A DNA stretch of 64,000 nt from Magicicada septendecula (lineage: Eukaryota; Arthropoda; Insecta; Hemiptera; Cicadidae). Shown piece by piece: positions 28,261 through 39,217 of this stretch. The position numbers and the translations under genes were made by a program. The first letter of the stretch is position 1; every line of letters begins with the position of its first letter. Below the pieces are notes generated by a model. That model saw only the letters and a list, made by a program, of their open reading frames with translations. It was not told the origin of the DNA and ran no database searches. The DNA lies in assembly GCA_034769895.1 (NCBI GenBank), contig CM068369.1, positions 430,367,479-430,431,478 of the forward strand, in the 5' to 3' direction.

Positions 28261-28520
28261 AGGGGAAAATTTGTGAAAAACCCGCAAAAGCCCATATGGG
28301 GTATGAAACTAAAGGGAACTTTGACTACGATCCGAATTTAGCATGTACTTTTAAAAATTTCTAAATTTTAGACGCCACAGTGGGAAAAGTTGATGAAAAT
28401 TAGGGTTGAAATCCACAAAAGTCATGTGGGGTATAAAATAAAAGGGAATTTTAATGAAAATTTGAATGTAAGGTTAAGTTTTATAAATTTCAAAATGTTT
28501 CGTCGCTAGGCTGTAAGGCT
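28261..28520. repeat. Two diverged ~131-bp repeat units
   Basis: CAAAAGCCCATATGGGGTAT (28285 on) and CAAAAGTCATGTGGGGTAT (28416 on) begin similar units, each followed by A/T-rich sequence containing AAAGGGAA. Open frames of about 70-100 codons near 28004-28364 do not resemble any protein I know. The family is unidentified. Confidence 0.5.
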
Positions 28521-30401
28521 TTGTTCAAAATTTTAATAAATCGCAAATTCCGTGTGTTGTATAAAATTTTAAAAATTTTAACAAAAATCGGAATACATTA
28601 AATACGATCTATTTGTTTTCGAAATTTCAATTTCTTTAGACTATGTGTCAGGCTATAGGAAATTTTAACCCATATCCAAATATTTAATTTAATTTTTCAT
28701 CTTTATTGTATGATTGTCTACGCTACAATTGTTATTTTACTTAAAAAATTGTTAGCCTAATCGGATTTTTGTATCATTTTCGACAACTGAAAATTATCTA
28801 ATAGGCCTACAGACATTTATCTAATAATAAATGTATTTCCTTAAAAATAGTCAGCTAGTACGGCAGCTCAGGGAGCATATCAGTTTTATGCGCCTTTCAA
28901 AATACTTTTCACAGTATTTAAATCAAGTTGGAATTTTAAAATTTAATAACGATCTTAAACGACCAAGAATAGAGATTTTCACATATATTTAACGGGTCTC
29001 AAGATAAAAGACTACCAAAAACTATTAAACTGTACCTCGTCCAGTTAATACCTTTGATCACGTAATATCTAAACGCTATTGCAGAATCGTAAAAATTATG
29101 TAGCTTTCATTTTCATAAAGTCGCTAACAAACGATTTAATGGATTTGTTGAAAAACAGGCAAAGGTTTATTAAGGTTTCTGAAATTATCATTGCGTGTTT
29201 CAAAGAACAATTTAATACATTTAATATAATTTATTCTTACAGTAGAAAAATTATATTTGCAATCTGCGATTTATAACAAACAATGATAGAGTAGAAACAA
29301 CTAGCACTTATTGTAAGGAGTAAACGAAATTTAAAGTCTTGGATTTTGTTGTCCATGACATGTCCGAGTATACACTAAGAACTAAAATATACTATGCTGA
29401 CGCGGAACACAAATATTTTAGATCAACATTTTTACCTTATTGCCTGAATAGATTTCGCTCATTGAGATCTTCATCACTGAATGCCGGTAGGAGCGCTGTC
29501 CGTTCTGTTTTTGGTGACGCCGTCGTCATTCGAAAGTTTCTTGTTTTGTATGCGTGTGTGTTTTTTTGTGTGTAATGTGTTGAAATAGTATGTGATTCAA
29601 ATTGTGTCTAATCGTTTAGGACGTTGTTTCCATATATTTTGTGTGTTTGTAAATTTTCAGTTGTTCGAGTGTGTTAAGTAGCCCTATTCTGCTTTCGTAA
29701 GTAAGTGTAAAACATCCATGTTTGCCATGGATAAAATATCGATGCTTCAATGATCTCGATAGCTTCAATAAAAACATGGCATCTGCATCAATGATGTGAT
29801 CGGATTTAAAGTTTAAAGCGGACACTCATTTTCGTCATTACTTATATATAACCGAATATTTTGCAGCCCAGTATGTTTAGATTGATCTACTTAAAAAGAA
29901 GTTTTTATATGGCATGTTTCAGTCAAAACATCGTCTGAATTTAATAATGGGTGGGAATAGATTAAAGTCTGTTGACAGTAATTACTGAGTGATTTGTGTA
30001 TGGCTGTGGAATCGTGTTTATGGTGACACAAATATCATTTGTCTCACTTTGTTGTATATAAGCGGTAACGGTTTCTTCTTCTTGATGAATGCATTTCCTC
30101 TCTTCTACAATTTATATATGCATACCTCCATTGAAGCTTTGAAGAACTAGTCATAACTCATAGAACACTGTGTTTTAATTTTATTTTGACTTTCTCAACG
30201 TAAGCCAGTCACAGTAACATTTAAATCTGTCTTTGGTACATCATGTGATTACGTTGTGTTATAAAATAGAGTGTAAGAAATTCATTTTCTGTATAGTACA
30301 GGTCTTATTAATACATCGGTTCTACATTAACACGTTTAAAAATCAATTTTAATTAACAAAGTTGTACAGATGCAACTAACGTAGACACTAGTCGTTGTAC
30401 G
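28521..30401. other. No recognised gene
   Basis: AT-rich sequence. Open frames at 29339-29575 and elsewhere look random in composition. Confidence 0.45.
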
Positions 30402-30405
30402 ATAC

Positions 30406-30919
30406 TGTTACGACGGTCTCCTGATCGTCGTAGGTACAGTGGAAAACAAAATGCTAGACATCAATTAAGTCACTAATCACCAGCTTTAATTATCACAATT
30501 AAACAGTTTGTAATTAACAAAACAGTCTCTTACAACAAATCAAATAAAACTTGTTCACACGCAATAAAATGTTACCTAATATAACACACAACTGTATTAC
30601 AATTGTCCCGGCCGATAATTAAACACAACACTTCACTAATAACCACTTGAACGGACACAGTAATCGCCGACAAAATACTGAACTAAGGCCGCTGACGCCT
30701 TGTACTTATACCCCCGCTCACAGACCAGAACATTCCACAACTACGCGTTATCTCTACACTACGACGTAATGAATTGCGGCCTTGACACAGTCACCGAGGC
30801 TGGCGGCGTCTAGAAAAGTCTCGCAAGCGCATGTTGAAATCACGTACGCCACAACATTCAGCCGGATTCCAGTGGATCGTTCGAGAAACACGTACAGTAG
30901 ATTGTTCTGTGATGTAACA
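30406..30919 (-). mobile_element. Solo LTR, copy 4
   Basis: Plus-strand ends are TGTTACGACGGTCTCCTGAT and GTGATGTAACA, flanked by ATAC (30402-30405) and ATAT (30920-30923), a 4-bp duplication with one change. On its own strand it carries a TATA-like box (GGTATAAGTACAAG) and the family block GTTTTCCACTGTACC. It is closest to copies at 3928 and 38637, sharing CACTGGATCGTTCGAGAAAC with the first. Confidence 0.8.
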
Positions 30920-30923
30920 ATAT

Positions 30924-33900
30924 TGAACATACGCAAAAGCAAGCAAAATTAACATTAATATGTTGTCGAGCAGTTGGCAAATATAGATTTTTAAAAATTA
31001 TTTTTAAAATCTGCTTAACGTGTAATAAGATAAAAACGATAAAACCTCCGAACAAAGATACTTATTAATTTCTTGAATCCGAAATTTGACAAAACGATTA
31101 TGTCTGTAATTATACGCGCGAAACAAAAAAGGAAAGTGTCTATAGTCTGATGATAGTGTACTCAGGAACAAGTGGTTTCAGCACACACGTAAGTACAGCA
31201 CTGTAAAAATTAAATTTAACTTTTAGCAAGATGTATATGTAATAAAGATGACAAATGACTAAATGTCTAGTTATGTAAATTTCTTTTACATGACTATTAA
31301 AAATGTTGTCCACCTTTAAATTTTTCTGTTTCTAGAAAATGTAGCCTATGTGCATGTGTATTTTACAATTCTATCATGTACTATATTTATGCTATCGTCT
31401 GGTAATATATATTTTTTACTTTATTCTTTCATACTATTCTTAAAATATATCCGTGAATAAAAAGAACTGAAATGTCACTTAACCTCTTCTTGCGTCGTTT
31501 GTTAAGACAAGTTTCACCACCATTGGGGTCGTGTTTATCGATTGAAAGTGGTAAGTGGTATAGGTTATGCTACTACATAAACATGTCGACGCCTAAAAAG
31601 GGCAGCCTTAGGCACCCAATTGACCTTTGATTATGTAAATATAGTTAAGCCGTCATTGACCTAAGGCATTCTGTCGAAACTCATTTTCGGCGATTAATAA
31701 CAAAAATTAAATCTTAGCCTTTTTGTTTGTATATGTATAATATTATTGTTATTTTAACTGTATACATTTATCTTATACCTATCATAGTCAGCACTAACGG
31801 AAACTACAACTGACGACTGAAGTCCTTGTACGAAGATACACGAAGTGTTTGAATAAGGTTTGCTAGATTTGAGATCCTAAATGAAGTTTAAGAAAAAATA
31901 GGAAACGTTACAGAAATACTCCGTCTAAAAATAACTAACAACTAATATTAGTAATTATCACAAATCGAATTTAAGTTTTGTTAAACAATAAAATAAGATA
32001 ATAATGTTACGGCGGCGTACAGTAAATAATTTGACTACGCGTAGCTTGTTATGAACCCTTAAGTCGAAAAGTAGACACGATTTTTCAGTACAATATATAA
32101 AAAACGAACTGGCACAATCCTAAACTCACTTATTATTATAGAAACATCTGGAAACTTCTAATGTAAATTACATTGTAGATGACTGTGGCTGGCGTGTGTA
32201 AGTAATAGACGGCGTCTGCAGTCAGTAGTTCTGCTAATTATGTTACAGCGAGCTAAGCGTGGTTTAATGCAAGTGCAACAAGTTTGTAATTGTTTTAACT
32301 GTTCAATTGTCATTCACTAACTTAGCGACTTTTAGTGTCTGCGAAAATGGAGAGTATTGAGCAAGATATGAGTAATAAAGAAATACAAGTAGGCTATTAT
32401 ACTCTACAGATTATAGGTGTAATTATATTTGTGACTACCTATTTCTCTAGCATTTAGAGGTTTTTTTATAATGTTTAAGCATTGATTTTGTTACTTGGCA
32501 TTCAATTAGCATGATATGATTCTTGCTTATTATAATAATTAAAATGGTATATTATACAATGTGCTGAGTTAATGTTAATATAGTAAACTTAAACTAAACA
32601 GCTGCACGTCGAGTAGTTAGTTGTAAAACTACCCAAGTCATTGAAATAAAGACATTTCATTTTTTATTATCTTATTTTTTCTTTTATTCTCAAGAAGCTA
32701 TGAAATCAACGAAGAACTCTATTAATAATAAAATATCTTGAAAATTAATTTAATGACATCATTAGTTTTATGATTTATCATTGCACTCAAAAACCATTAA
32801 TTTCAGTTTTCTGTAAATTCACCTAAGTGGACTTAGGTAACTTTACCAATCGCATAATCGGTAAAATCATGTAATAATAGATGATAATACCTAATCATAC
32901 ATCTACAATTCTAAACCCCACTATGTATTCATTATAATAGCTTTAAGCTTCCTTAACTATATTCTACTAGAAAAACTTCATAAAGATATACCTTTCAACT
33001 ATTATTAGTATAACGTGTATAACGTAGACCCGTTTCAGGATAATAAATACACTGTTAACTTATTCAGTTTTGGCCCCAATTTCTATACTGCATTTCTCAA
33101 TATCATATTCCTGATCATGAGGCACAGTGGATAATGTATAATAGTGTTTGTTTGCTTTTAACGCGAATTGTCTTGGGAGCTACTGCGCGTGTAAATAAAG
33201 ATATGGCTTGAATTTGCCAATTAAAAATACACCCAGCTTGTGTACGACAATTTTGACATTTTACCTACGGTCTCCTAACTTGTCCTAATTACTACCTCTG
33301 CCCTGCTTTTTACTGCTTACTACCTACCTGTATGAACGCAAGTCACCATAAGTACACACTTATTTTAGTTGAGGACGCAGTATTTCCTATGTACACAATT
33401 TTCAATAATGAAACATAAGTGAAAAAGAAGTTATAAGAAAGAATGAAATGATTTGATAACGTTAAAGCATTGTCTTTAGGTTTTTGTGTAACGCTGAATC
33501 TAGAGATATTTTCAGAAATAATTTCAACTATAAATACTTACAAAAGTAATGCAACAAAAAATCTTTTTCTCAGTAATTCGTAAATTTCTGTATTTATGCA
33601 AAAATATAATTCTGCAAAAATGTTATTCTGTTATTCTCAGAAATAATTAGCTATTATGATTCATATTTCTATTCGTAGTATAGAATATTAAATAAAGAGT
33701 AGTTATTTGCGTACGTTAGTTACTGTCAACAACACAGGCAGTATGATAGTGGTAAATATCATACTTTGCATTTAGAATAAAAAGTATGTATATTCGAAAC
33801 GTGGTTTTCATTATGTTTGTTTCCATTACAAGTGTTAAAAACTATTTTTGACCAAAATTAACTGAGGAAAGAAATAAGTACAGAAATATACTTCAAACAT

Positions 33901-34383
33901 CGCTTCTGTAGTTAATATTCGTATCACATTCCTCTTGTCTCTAATAACGTCCGACGTAAATTTAGACTTCACCACTTGTTTTTCAAGCCGTTTTCTCCAG
34001 ATTCAAGTACCTTTATGTTAATTACTTTACTGTGAACAGAAATTACGATAAAAACATAATCCCCTCTTTTCCCTGATAAAACTTTATTCTTTTTTTCAGG
34101 TTGGAATATAAAGCTAAGTCATTGGTTTAAAGAGTGTATGTGCATTATGTATCACAGATAAACAGTATTCAGGTTCCGGATTATATAATAACTTCCTGTA
34201 ATTAAAACCAAATAAAATCTTTTACTATTTGACTAGAAAACCGGAGCCACCATAGGATTCACTGGCTCCATTTCTGAATTAGTTTTAAATAATTTTAACA
34301 ATAAATACAATATTGCAACCAAACCTAACCTAAATTAATGTAAGCTAGAAGCAATAGTAGGTTACTCATTTAAAGGTTGTCAC
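30924..34383. other. No supported gene
   Basis: AT-rich. A small frame at 32347 (MESIEQDMSNKEIQ in good AAAATGG context, closing after 36 codons) could be a first exon but has no supporting partner. TGTTACGGCGGCGTACAG near 32004 resembles an LTR-family start but no matching end was found. Confidence 0.35.
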
Positions 34384-34759
34384 TTACCTGTCGTGCCATA
34401 TGTAGTCCTCGTTCATACAACTTTACCGACGCCCATTTCGTAAGCCCAAAAGAGAATTTGTTGCTAATATAAGTTTTGTCCTTCCTAGCCAAGTTCCAAC
34501 ACGTTTGTTAACTTTAGAATGACAACGTTTTATTACATCGCTACACTACATCGTCACTTTGGTACAAAACCATGCCGTGACCGTTTGGATAGCAGGCAAA
34601 ATTTCTTGGTCTCGTAGAACATAATCGCGCGTTTTTTTTTTCGTTAGAAGAAGATCCTGAATATTCATAATGAAAAACACAAAGCAAACACAACGGTATA
34701 ATTAAAAATGCTGGTAATGAGGCAATAACCAATAACCTAATCATAAATATAGCCAACAA
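34384..34759 (-). other. Weak exon candidate(s) with a splice donor
   Basis: On the minus strand a frame from 34759 opens with a strongly hydrophobic, signal-anchor-like segment (LLVIASLPAFLIIPLCLLC) and runs 72 codons. Further on, in another frame, FGLTKWASVKLYERGLHMAR leads into a consensus splice donor, CAG|GTAAGT, at about 34387. The two frames are separated by stops, so they are not one exon. No homologue is recognised and both could be chance. Confidence 0.2.
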
Positions 34760-35692
34760 TGAAACACACCCGTACTATTTCATACACCTGTACTATAGTG
34801 TGGCGCGTACTATCTCAACTACATGTCTGTAATCTTAAATACCTTATGAAATAATTAGTTTGCCTGCATTATGTTTTCATAAATATACATAAAAATATAT
34901 TTATTTACATATTCATGTGATTTGCATAAAAATGGTCTTTTATTGTTACACTTGACGCCGGTTATCTAGATTAGGTTATTGTAACTTACTGAGTAATATA
35001 ACTGTAACTGAAATATCAGCTATAATATAATTACTATTAGCATAGCCTGTGAAATTGTTTATTTTCTAGTTATTAAATATAAAATAGAAATTACTAGCTA
35101 AAGTTATAAAATTTTAGCTAGATGTGAGTTATAAAATTTTGTAAACGATAGGCCTATTTATATATATAACTAATTTGGCAGTTTTAGGTTTAAGTTATTT
35201 CGTAACTAACGTCACAGAGACGGTAATATTGTATAATGTATTGTTCAACCACATTTAATGGCACTTATTTCATCAAAATACAGCTCAAACACAAGGTTAT
35301 TCGATGATTTACTTTCGAAAATTTAACCGAAAACATTTCCTTTTTTTCGTTGCGACGTGCGTATGTCGCTTTGCTGTAGTGAGCAAGACCAATTAAAGTC
35401 TACAAGTAAATATATCTCGTATATCTATTTCTATAGCCTTTTACTCCTGTTGTAAAAGGCTATGTGTAAAGGCTCCTTTAGTAAAGATTATATGTTTAAC
35501 TAACGTAACAATATTCAAATTTAACCATTTAGTGCAGCTATGATCTATTCCTTTCCGCTAGCCAAAATTAAAGGCCTAAAGTAAAAACGTTTCTATAAAA
35601 CTCTTATATTAATTTGAAGTACTTTTGATCGAAAACATCTAATACCGCTGGTCAGGGGACGGGACCTAAGTAAAAGTCGATGTTACGATTTT
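34760..35692. other. Gene-free, with one clean hairpin
   Basis: The only structure noted is a perfect 12-bp hairpin ATAGCCTTTTAC/GTAAAAGGCTAT with a 7-base loop (35433-35463). It is short for a microRNA precursor. Confidence 0.45.
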
Positions 35693-36310
35693 GTGTATAC
35701 ACGGTTCTATATAGGACAAACAGGTCGTTCTTTCAAATTACGCTATAAAGAACATATCCCAAGCTCCAAGTCTAATGTAACAAGATCTACATTTGCAGAA
35801 CATTTGAGCTCATATAACCATAATATAAAAAGTATCAACGATAATTTAGATATCCTACATAAATGTAAAAAGTCACTAAAGCTGGACACCCTTGAAAGAT
35901 TCGAGATATACAAAGCCATAAATAAGGATCACAATCGTGTCCTAAATGAAAAAGCGATACATAACAATAATGTTTTATTTAATAGAATCGATCTTATGGA
36001 ACGAGAGATTGGCTATATCAGATCGATGAAATTGAACCGAGGTCAAACCGGCATTGATTAATCTTACCGTGGGGTGCGTTCCTGTGCAGGATCGTTTGCG
36101 GCCGCGTTGTTTTTATATTCTTTTATTAATGTTATTTTATTGTGATATAGTTTATTTATTGTTTTATATAATGTTATGTGTTGTTTTTAATCTTTTAAAT
36201 ATCTAACGAGATGCATATGCATCGAAATGTTTTAACCTAATTCACCGATCTGATGATGACACCAAATGGTGTTGAAACTCGAGTCATCCTAAAAGGATTT
36301 TAAGAAACGT
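35693..36310 (+). mobile_element. Penelope-like element 3' end with GIY-YIG endonuclease
   Basis: The 122-codon open frame 35693-36061 begins within a GIY-YIG nuclease domain: FYIGQTGRSFKLRYKEHI contains the YIG strand, the conserved Arg and the KEH typical of Penelope-like elements, and LDTLERFEIYKAINKD supplies the later conserved Glu region. In intact elements this domain follows the reverse transcriptase and nicks target DNA. Here the reverse transcriptase and the start of the nuclease are missing, so the copy is 5'-truncated. The frame itself is open, suggesting a fairly young copy. About 190 bp downstream lies hammerhead-like motif (d). Confidence 0.85.
36245..36290 (+). ncRNA. Hammerhead-like motif (d) in the Penelope-like 3' region
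   Basis: CTGATGA (36250-36256), an extra base, stem ACACC/GGTGT with AAAT loop, GAAA, then the 8-base palindrome ACTCGAGT ending in the cleavage triplet GTC (36283-36285). Three outer pairs (GAT/ATC) are visible. The position after the endonuclease fits reports of hammerhead motifs with very short stem III in Penelope-like elements. As in the other copies, one base is inserted between CTGATGA and stem II. Confidence 0.5.
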
Positions 36311-36786
36311 CGACAGAAGGTAAATAACCTATTTTATAGTTTGTGTACACAACACAAACTTTAATATCTTTAAAACTACAACGTATATTTAAATAAGCAA
36401 TACACAATTCAGAAGAGCAAGGATGAAAACAAATTTATACAATATTAACCTCGAACGCGTGACGTCATACGCCATCATAATACAGCCATCAAGTTGGAGT
36501 GGAAAATCACCGGTTCGCTGTGCGGAAAAATTAGTATAGATCGGGAACGCATATACGTAGGACGTTATTTAAAGTGCCGTTTATAGAGCTCTACGAGTAC
36601 TATAAAATAAAATACTAACAGTGATAATAGCAAAAGAACGTAATAAATAATACAGTGACAAAATGTTTAACTTGGACAAATTTACCTTAAAATTAAAAAA
36701 ATATCAAAACATCTTCACAACAAGAAGGAAACCTATCGCCTATAAACCTGTAGGCCTATCGTAAACGCCTATAAAGTAAAAGAAGA

Positions 36787-37109
36787 ATGAATGAGGAATC
36801 AAAAAAGGCTGCTGTAACAGCAGCAGAACGAATGCGGAGGATGAGGGAGCGTCGAAAAGTCGCTGCGCAGACACCAGTTCAGAAACAACGAATGTCGACA
36901 GTGAGATAGAACTGATGGAATGCTACAAAATACAAGCAGATCTGACGTTTGAGAATCGAGATTTAGCGTTTATAACACACTGGCGTCTGGAGACGGAGCA
37001 CTTTGAAAAGTCGTTTTACGGCAACAAGTTGGGTTTTGTTTCTGGAGTCTGTGATCGTATATGGTTCCAAAGCGATTTAAATGATTCCCGCCAAAAACCT
37101 CAGCGGTAG
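36787..37109 (+). pseudogene. Helitron N-terminal fragment, frameshifted
   Basis: A 40-codon basic frame (36787-36909) with AAERMRRMRERRK is followed in another frame by 36915-37109, which contains NKLGFVSGVCDRIWFQSDL (VCDRIWF at about 37047). Both resemble the N-terminus of arthropod Helitron Rep-helicase proteins, and the second matches the scrap at 20187. The frame change and lack of any Rep or helicase domain mark it as a fragment. Confidence 0.55.
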
Positions 37110-38026
37110 TGACCCCGACAATACCTATCCCCTTTTTTGCTGTACGTCTGATTCATTAATTAATTAGTAATGCCTTATATTTAATTGTACCTAAGATTAT
37201 GTCAGTTCTCAGTGTATAAAACTTTTACATTTTTACGTGATAGAGTAAATTTATATTTTAAACTTATAATTTTCTTAGACCTCTTTTATTAAAGTTTTAT
37301 GTTCTGCGTTTATAATGGTACTCTTACTTAGGCACCGTTATTGGGATTCTCTTCTAAGGTAATCTATGACCTTGATCTATGAAATTGAAATACCACTAAT
37401 TGCATATAATCGACAAAAAAATAAATAGAAATAAATGATCGAAAGGGGTATAAAAAGGAGTGAGACAGAGATGAAGCTTATCGCATACCTCATTTAATAT
37501 ATTTATCGCTTACATAACTTAAGAGTTATATGTCCTTTAACAATTTTAGCAAATATTCGTATATTAAACGAAACTTTAAAAAGGGCATTTCATGCATCTT
37601 CTGAGTACACAGTAACGTTTCAATCATAATAAAAACAAAATTTGCGCATAAGATGTAAAGTAAATATCATAATTGGTAGTGAAAGTGTAGCCTACATTTA
37701 GCGCGTCTGCTTATCTTTTTTGACTTGTCTGTCTGCGGAGCAAAGTATTGTTACTTTGAACTACGTGCTGAATGGAAGGAGATTTACGTGCCACTTGAAA
37801 TAAATTAGTTATCCAGTAATTAGGAACTTGACGTAAAAGTACTAATGATGCCTTTTAACAGAATTATAGTTTAAATTAAGTGTCTTTTAACACTTTGATA
37901 TAGCTGTTATACAATCAGTAATTATAATTACGCTCACATACTTCTGTGCGTTTTCCTATATGAAACATCTAATTATAGCACATAATACACTCATTCTTCT
38001 GTTAATACAAAGTACGTATTGTCTTC
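37110..38026. other. No recognised feature
   Basis: AT-rich sequence without coding or repeat signature. Confidence 0.5.
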
Positions 38027-38500
38027 TGCTACGACAATTACGTAACGGTCTCGAAGGTTTGGCAGGCGCAGGCGCAGTTACGTGTAATAGTTCTACACGT
38101 TTGTCGGATAGCCGAGCAAGTGCAGTGTCTCTGTAGCCATTCAAGGCCGTGCACTAAGGTACCTTGCGGACTGTTTGAGAGTATTCTCAACTATGCAAAT
38201 TATGCCGGCACGTCTTCAAAAGAATAGAAAATTATTTTAGAACACCCACAGGACTTATATAAGCAACAACGGCCGGTTTAGGAGTTTGTTACACTTGTCG
38301 AGATTGTAGATTGCGAAACGTTATCACAAGTGATTGTGAAAAGTTATTACTGTGTTATACGTAATTAGTACGGAACTTGATTTTTATAATAATTCTTATT
38401 TGCGACTAATTAAAGCTGGTAATTAGGGACTTGTGATTTTATTGGTGTCTATTTATTGTTTCAACTGTATTATATGACGATCCGTGAGACCGCGGTAACA
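38027..38500 (+). mobile_element. Solo LTR, copy 5 (short subfamily)
   Basis: Ends are TGCTACGACAATTACG and GACCGCGGTAACA. Flanks CTTC (38023-38026) and ATTC (38501-38504) agree at three of four bases. A TATA-like box (CTTATATAAGC) lies near 38252, and AATTAAAGCTGGTAATTAG matches the family 3' region. It is 136 bp upstream of the next LTR in the same orientation, but the sequence between them is far too short to be an internal region. Confidence 0.75.
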
Positions 38501-38636
38501 ATTCTTTGCTAATATGACTTCCAGTATTGTAATTGTAATTCCATTACAACGTTGTAATTTAAGTCCTATTTTAGTATAGCGTTATAAGTATTTTTACTGT
38601 TATTAGTATGAACTACTATCATTAAATCGTAACTAT

Positions 38637-39213
38637 TGTTACGACATCACAGAACAATCTACGTGTTTGTCGAATGTGCCAGAAGAATCTCGCTCTAATG
38701 TATGTGGCATACGTGACTGTCAACGGATCCGCGAGAGTTTTCTCGAAGGCGCCAGCCGCGCGGACTGTGTCAAGTCCGCAGTTAATTCCGTAGTTCACAC
38801 GAGCGCTAAGAGGCAATTAGGAGCGTTCTGGTCTGCGAGCGCAGGTATAAATTCATGGCGGCAGCGGCCTTAGGTTTCAGTATTAGTCGCGATGAATTAC
38901 AGTGCGGTTCGAGATTTATTACAAAGCGATATTACTCTGTGCGTTCAAGTGGTTAATAGTGAAGTGTTGTGATTTATAATGGGGCGGTATATTGTACTAC
39001 AATTGTGTTTTAATATTAGTTGACATTTATTTGCGTGTGGACAATTTTTATTTGATTTGTTATTTTTTGATTTGTTATACGAGACTGTGTTGTTAATTAC
39101 GAACTGTTAACTGTGAAAATTAAAGCTGGTGATTAGTGACTTAATTGGTGTCTTGTAGCCTACTTAATTTGTTTTCCACTGTACTTACGACGATCAAGTA
39201 GACCGTCGTAACA
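38637..39213 (+). mobile_element. Solo LTR, copy 6, with perfect CTAT duplication
   Basis: A 577-bp element with ends TGTTACGACATCACAG and GACCGTCGTAACA, and CTAT on both sides (38633-38636, 39214-39217). TATA-like GGTATAAATT lies at about 38844. The 3' part contains ATTAAAGCTGGTGATTAG and GTTTTCCACTGTAC, then a terminal dyad CGACG...CGTCG. A 68-codon open frame near the start is not a recognised protein. Confidence 0.85.
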
Positions 39214-39217
39214 CTAT

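Noticed and set aside
26095-30919. LTRs at 26095 and 30406 as the two ends of one full retrotransposon
   Set aside because: The first has its own perfect ATAT duplication, they belong to different subfamilies, and no gag-pol coding lies between them.
32004-32420. Eighth solo LTR starting TGTTACGGCGG
   Set aside because: Only the first bases resemble the family; no matching end, TATA position or 3' block was found.
35433-35463. microRNA precursor at a perfect 12-bp hairpin
   Set aside because: The stem is too short for a typical precursor and the flanks do not extend it.
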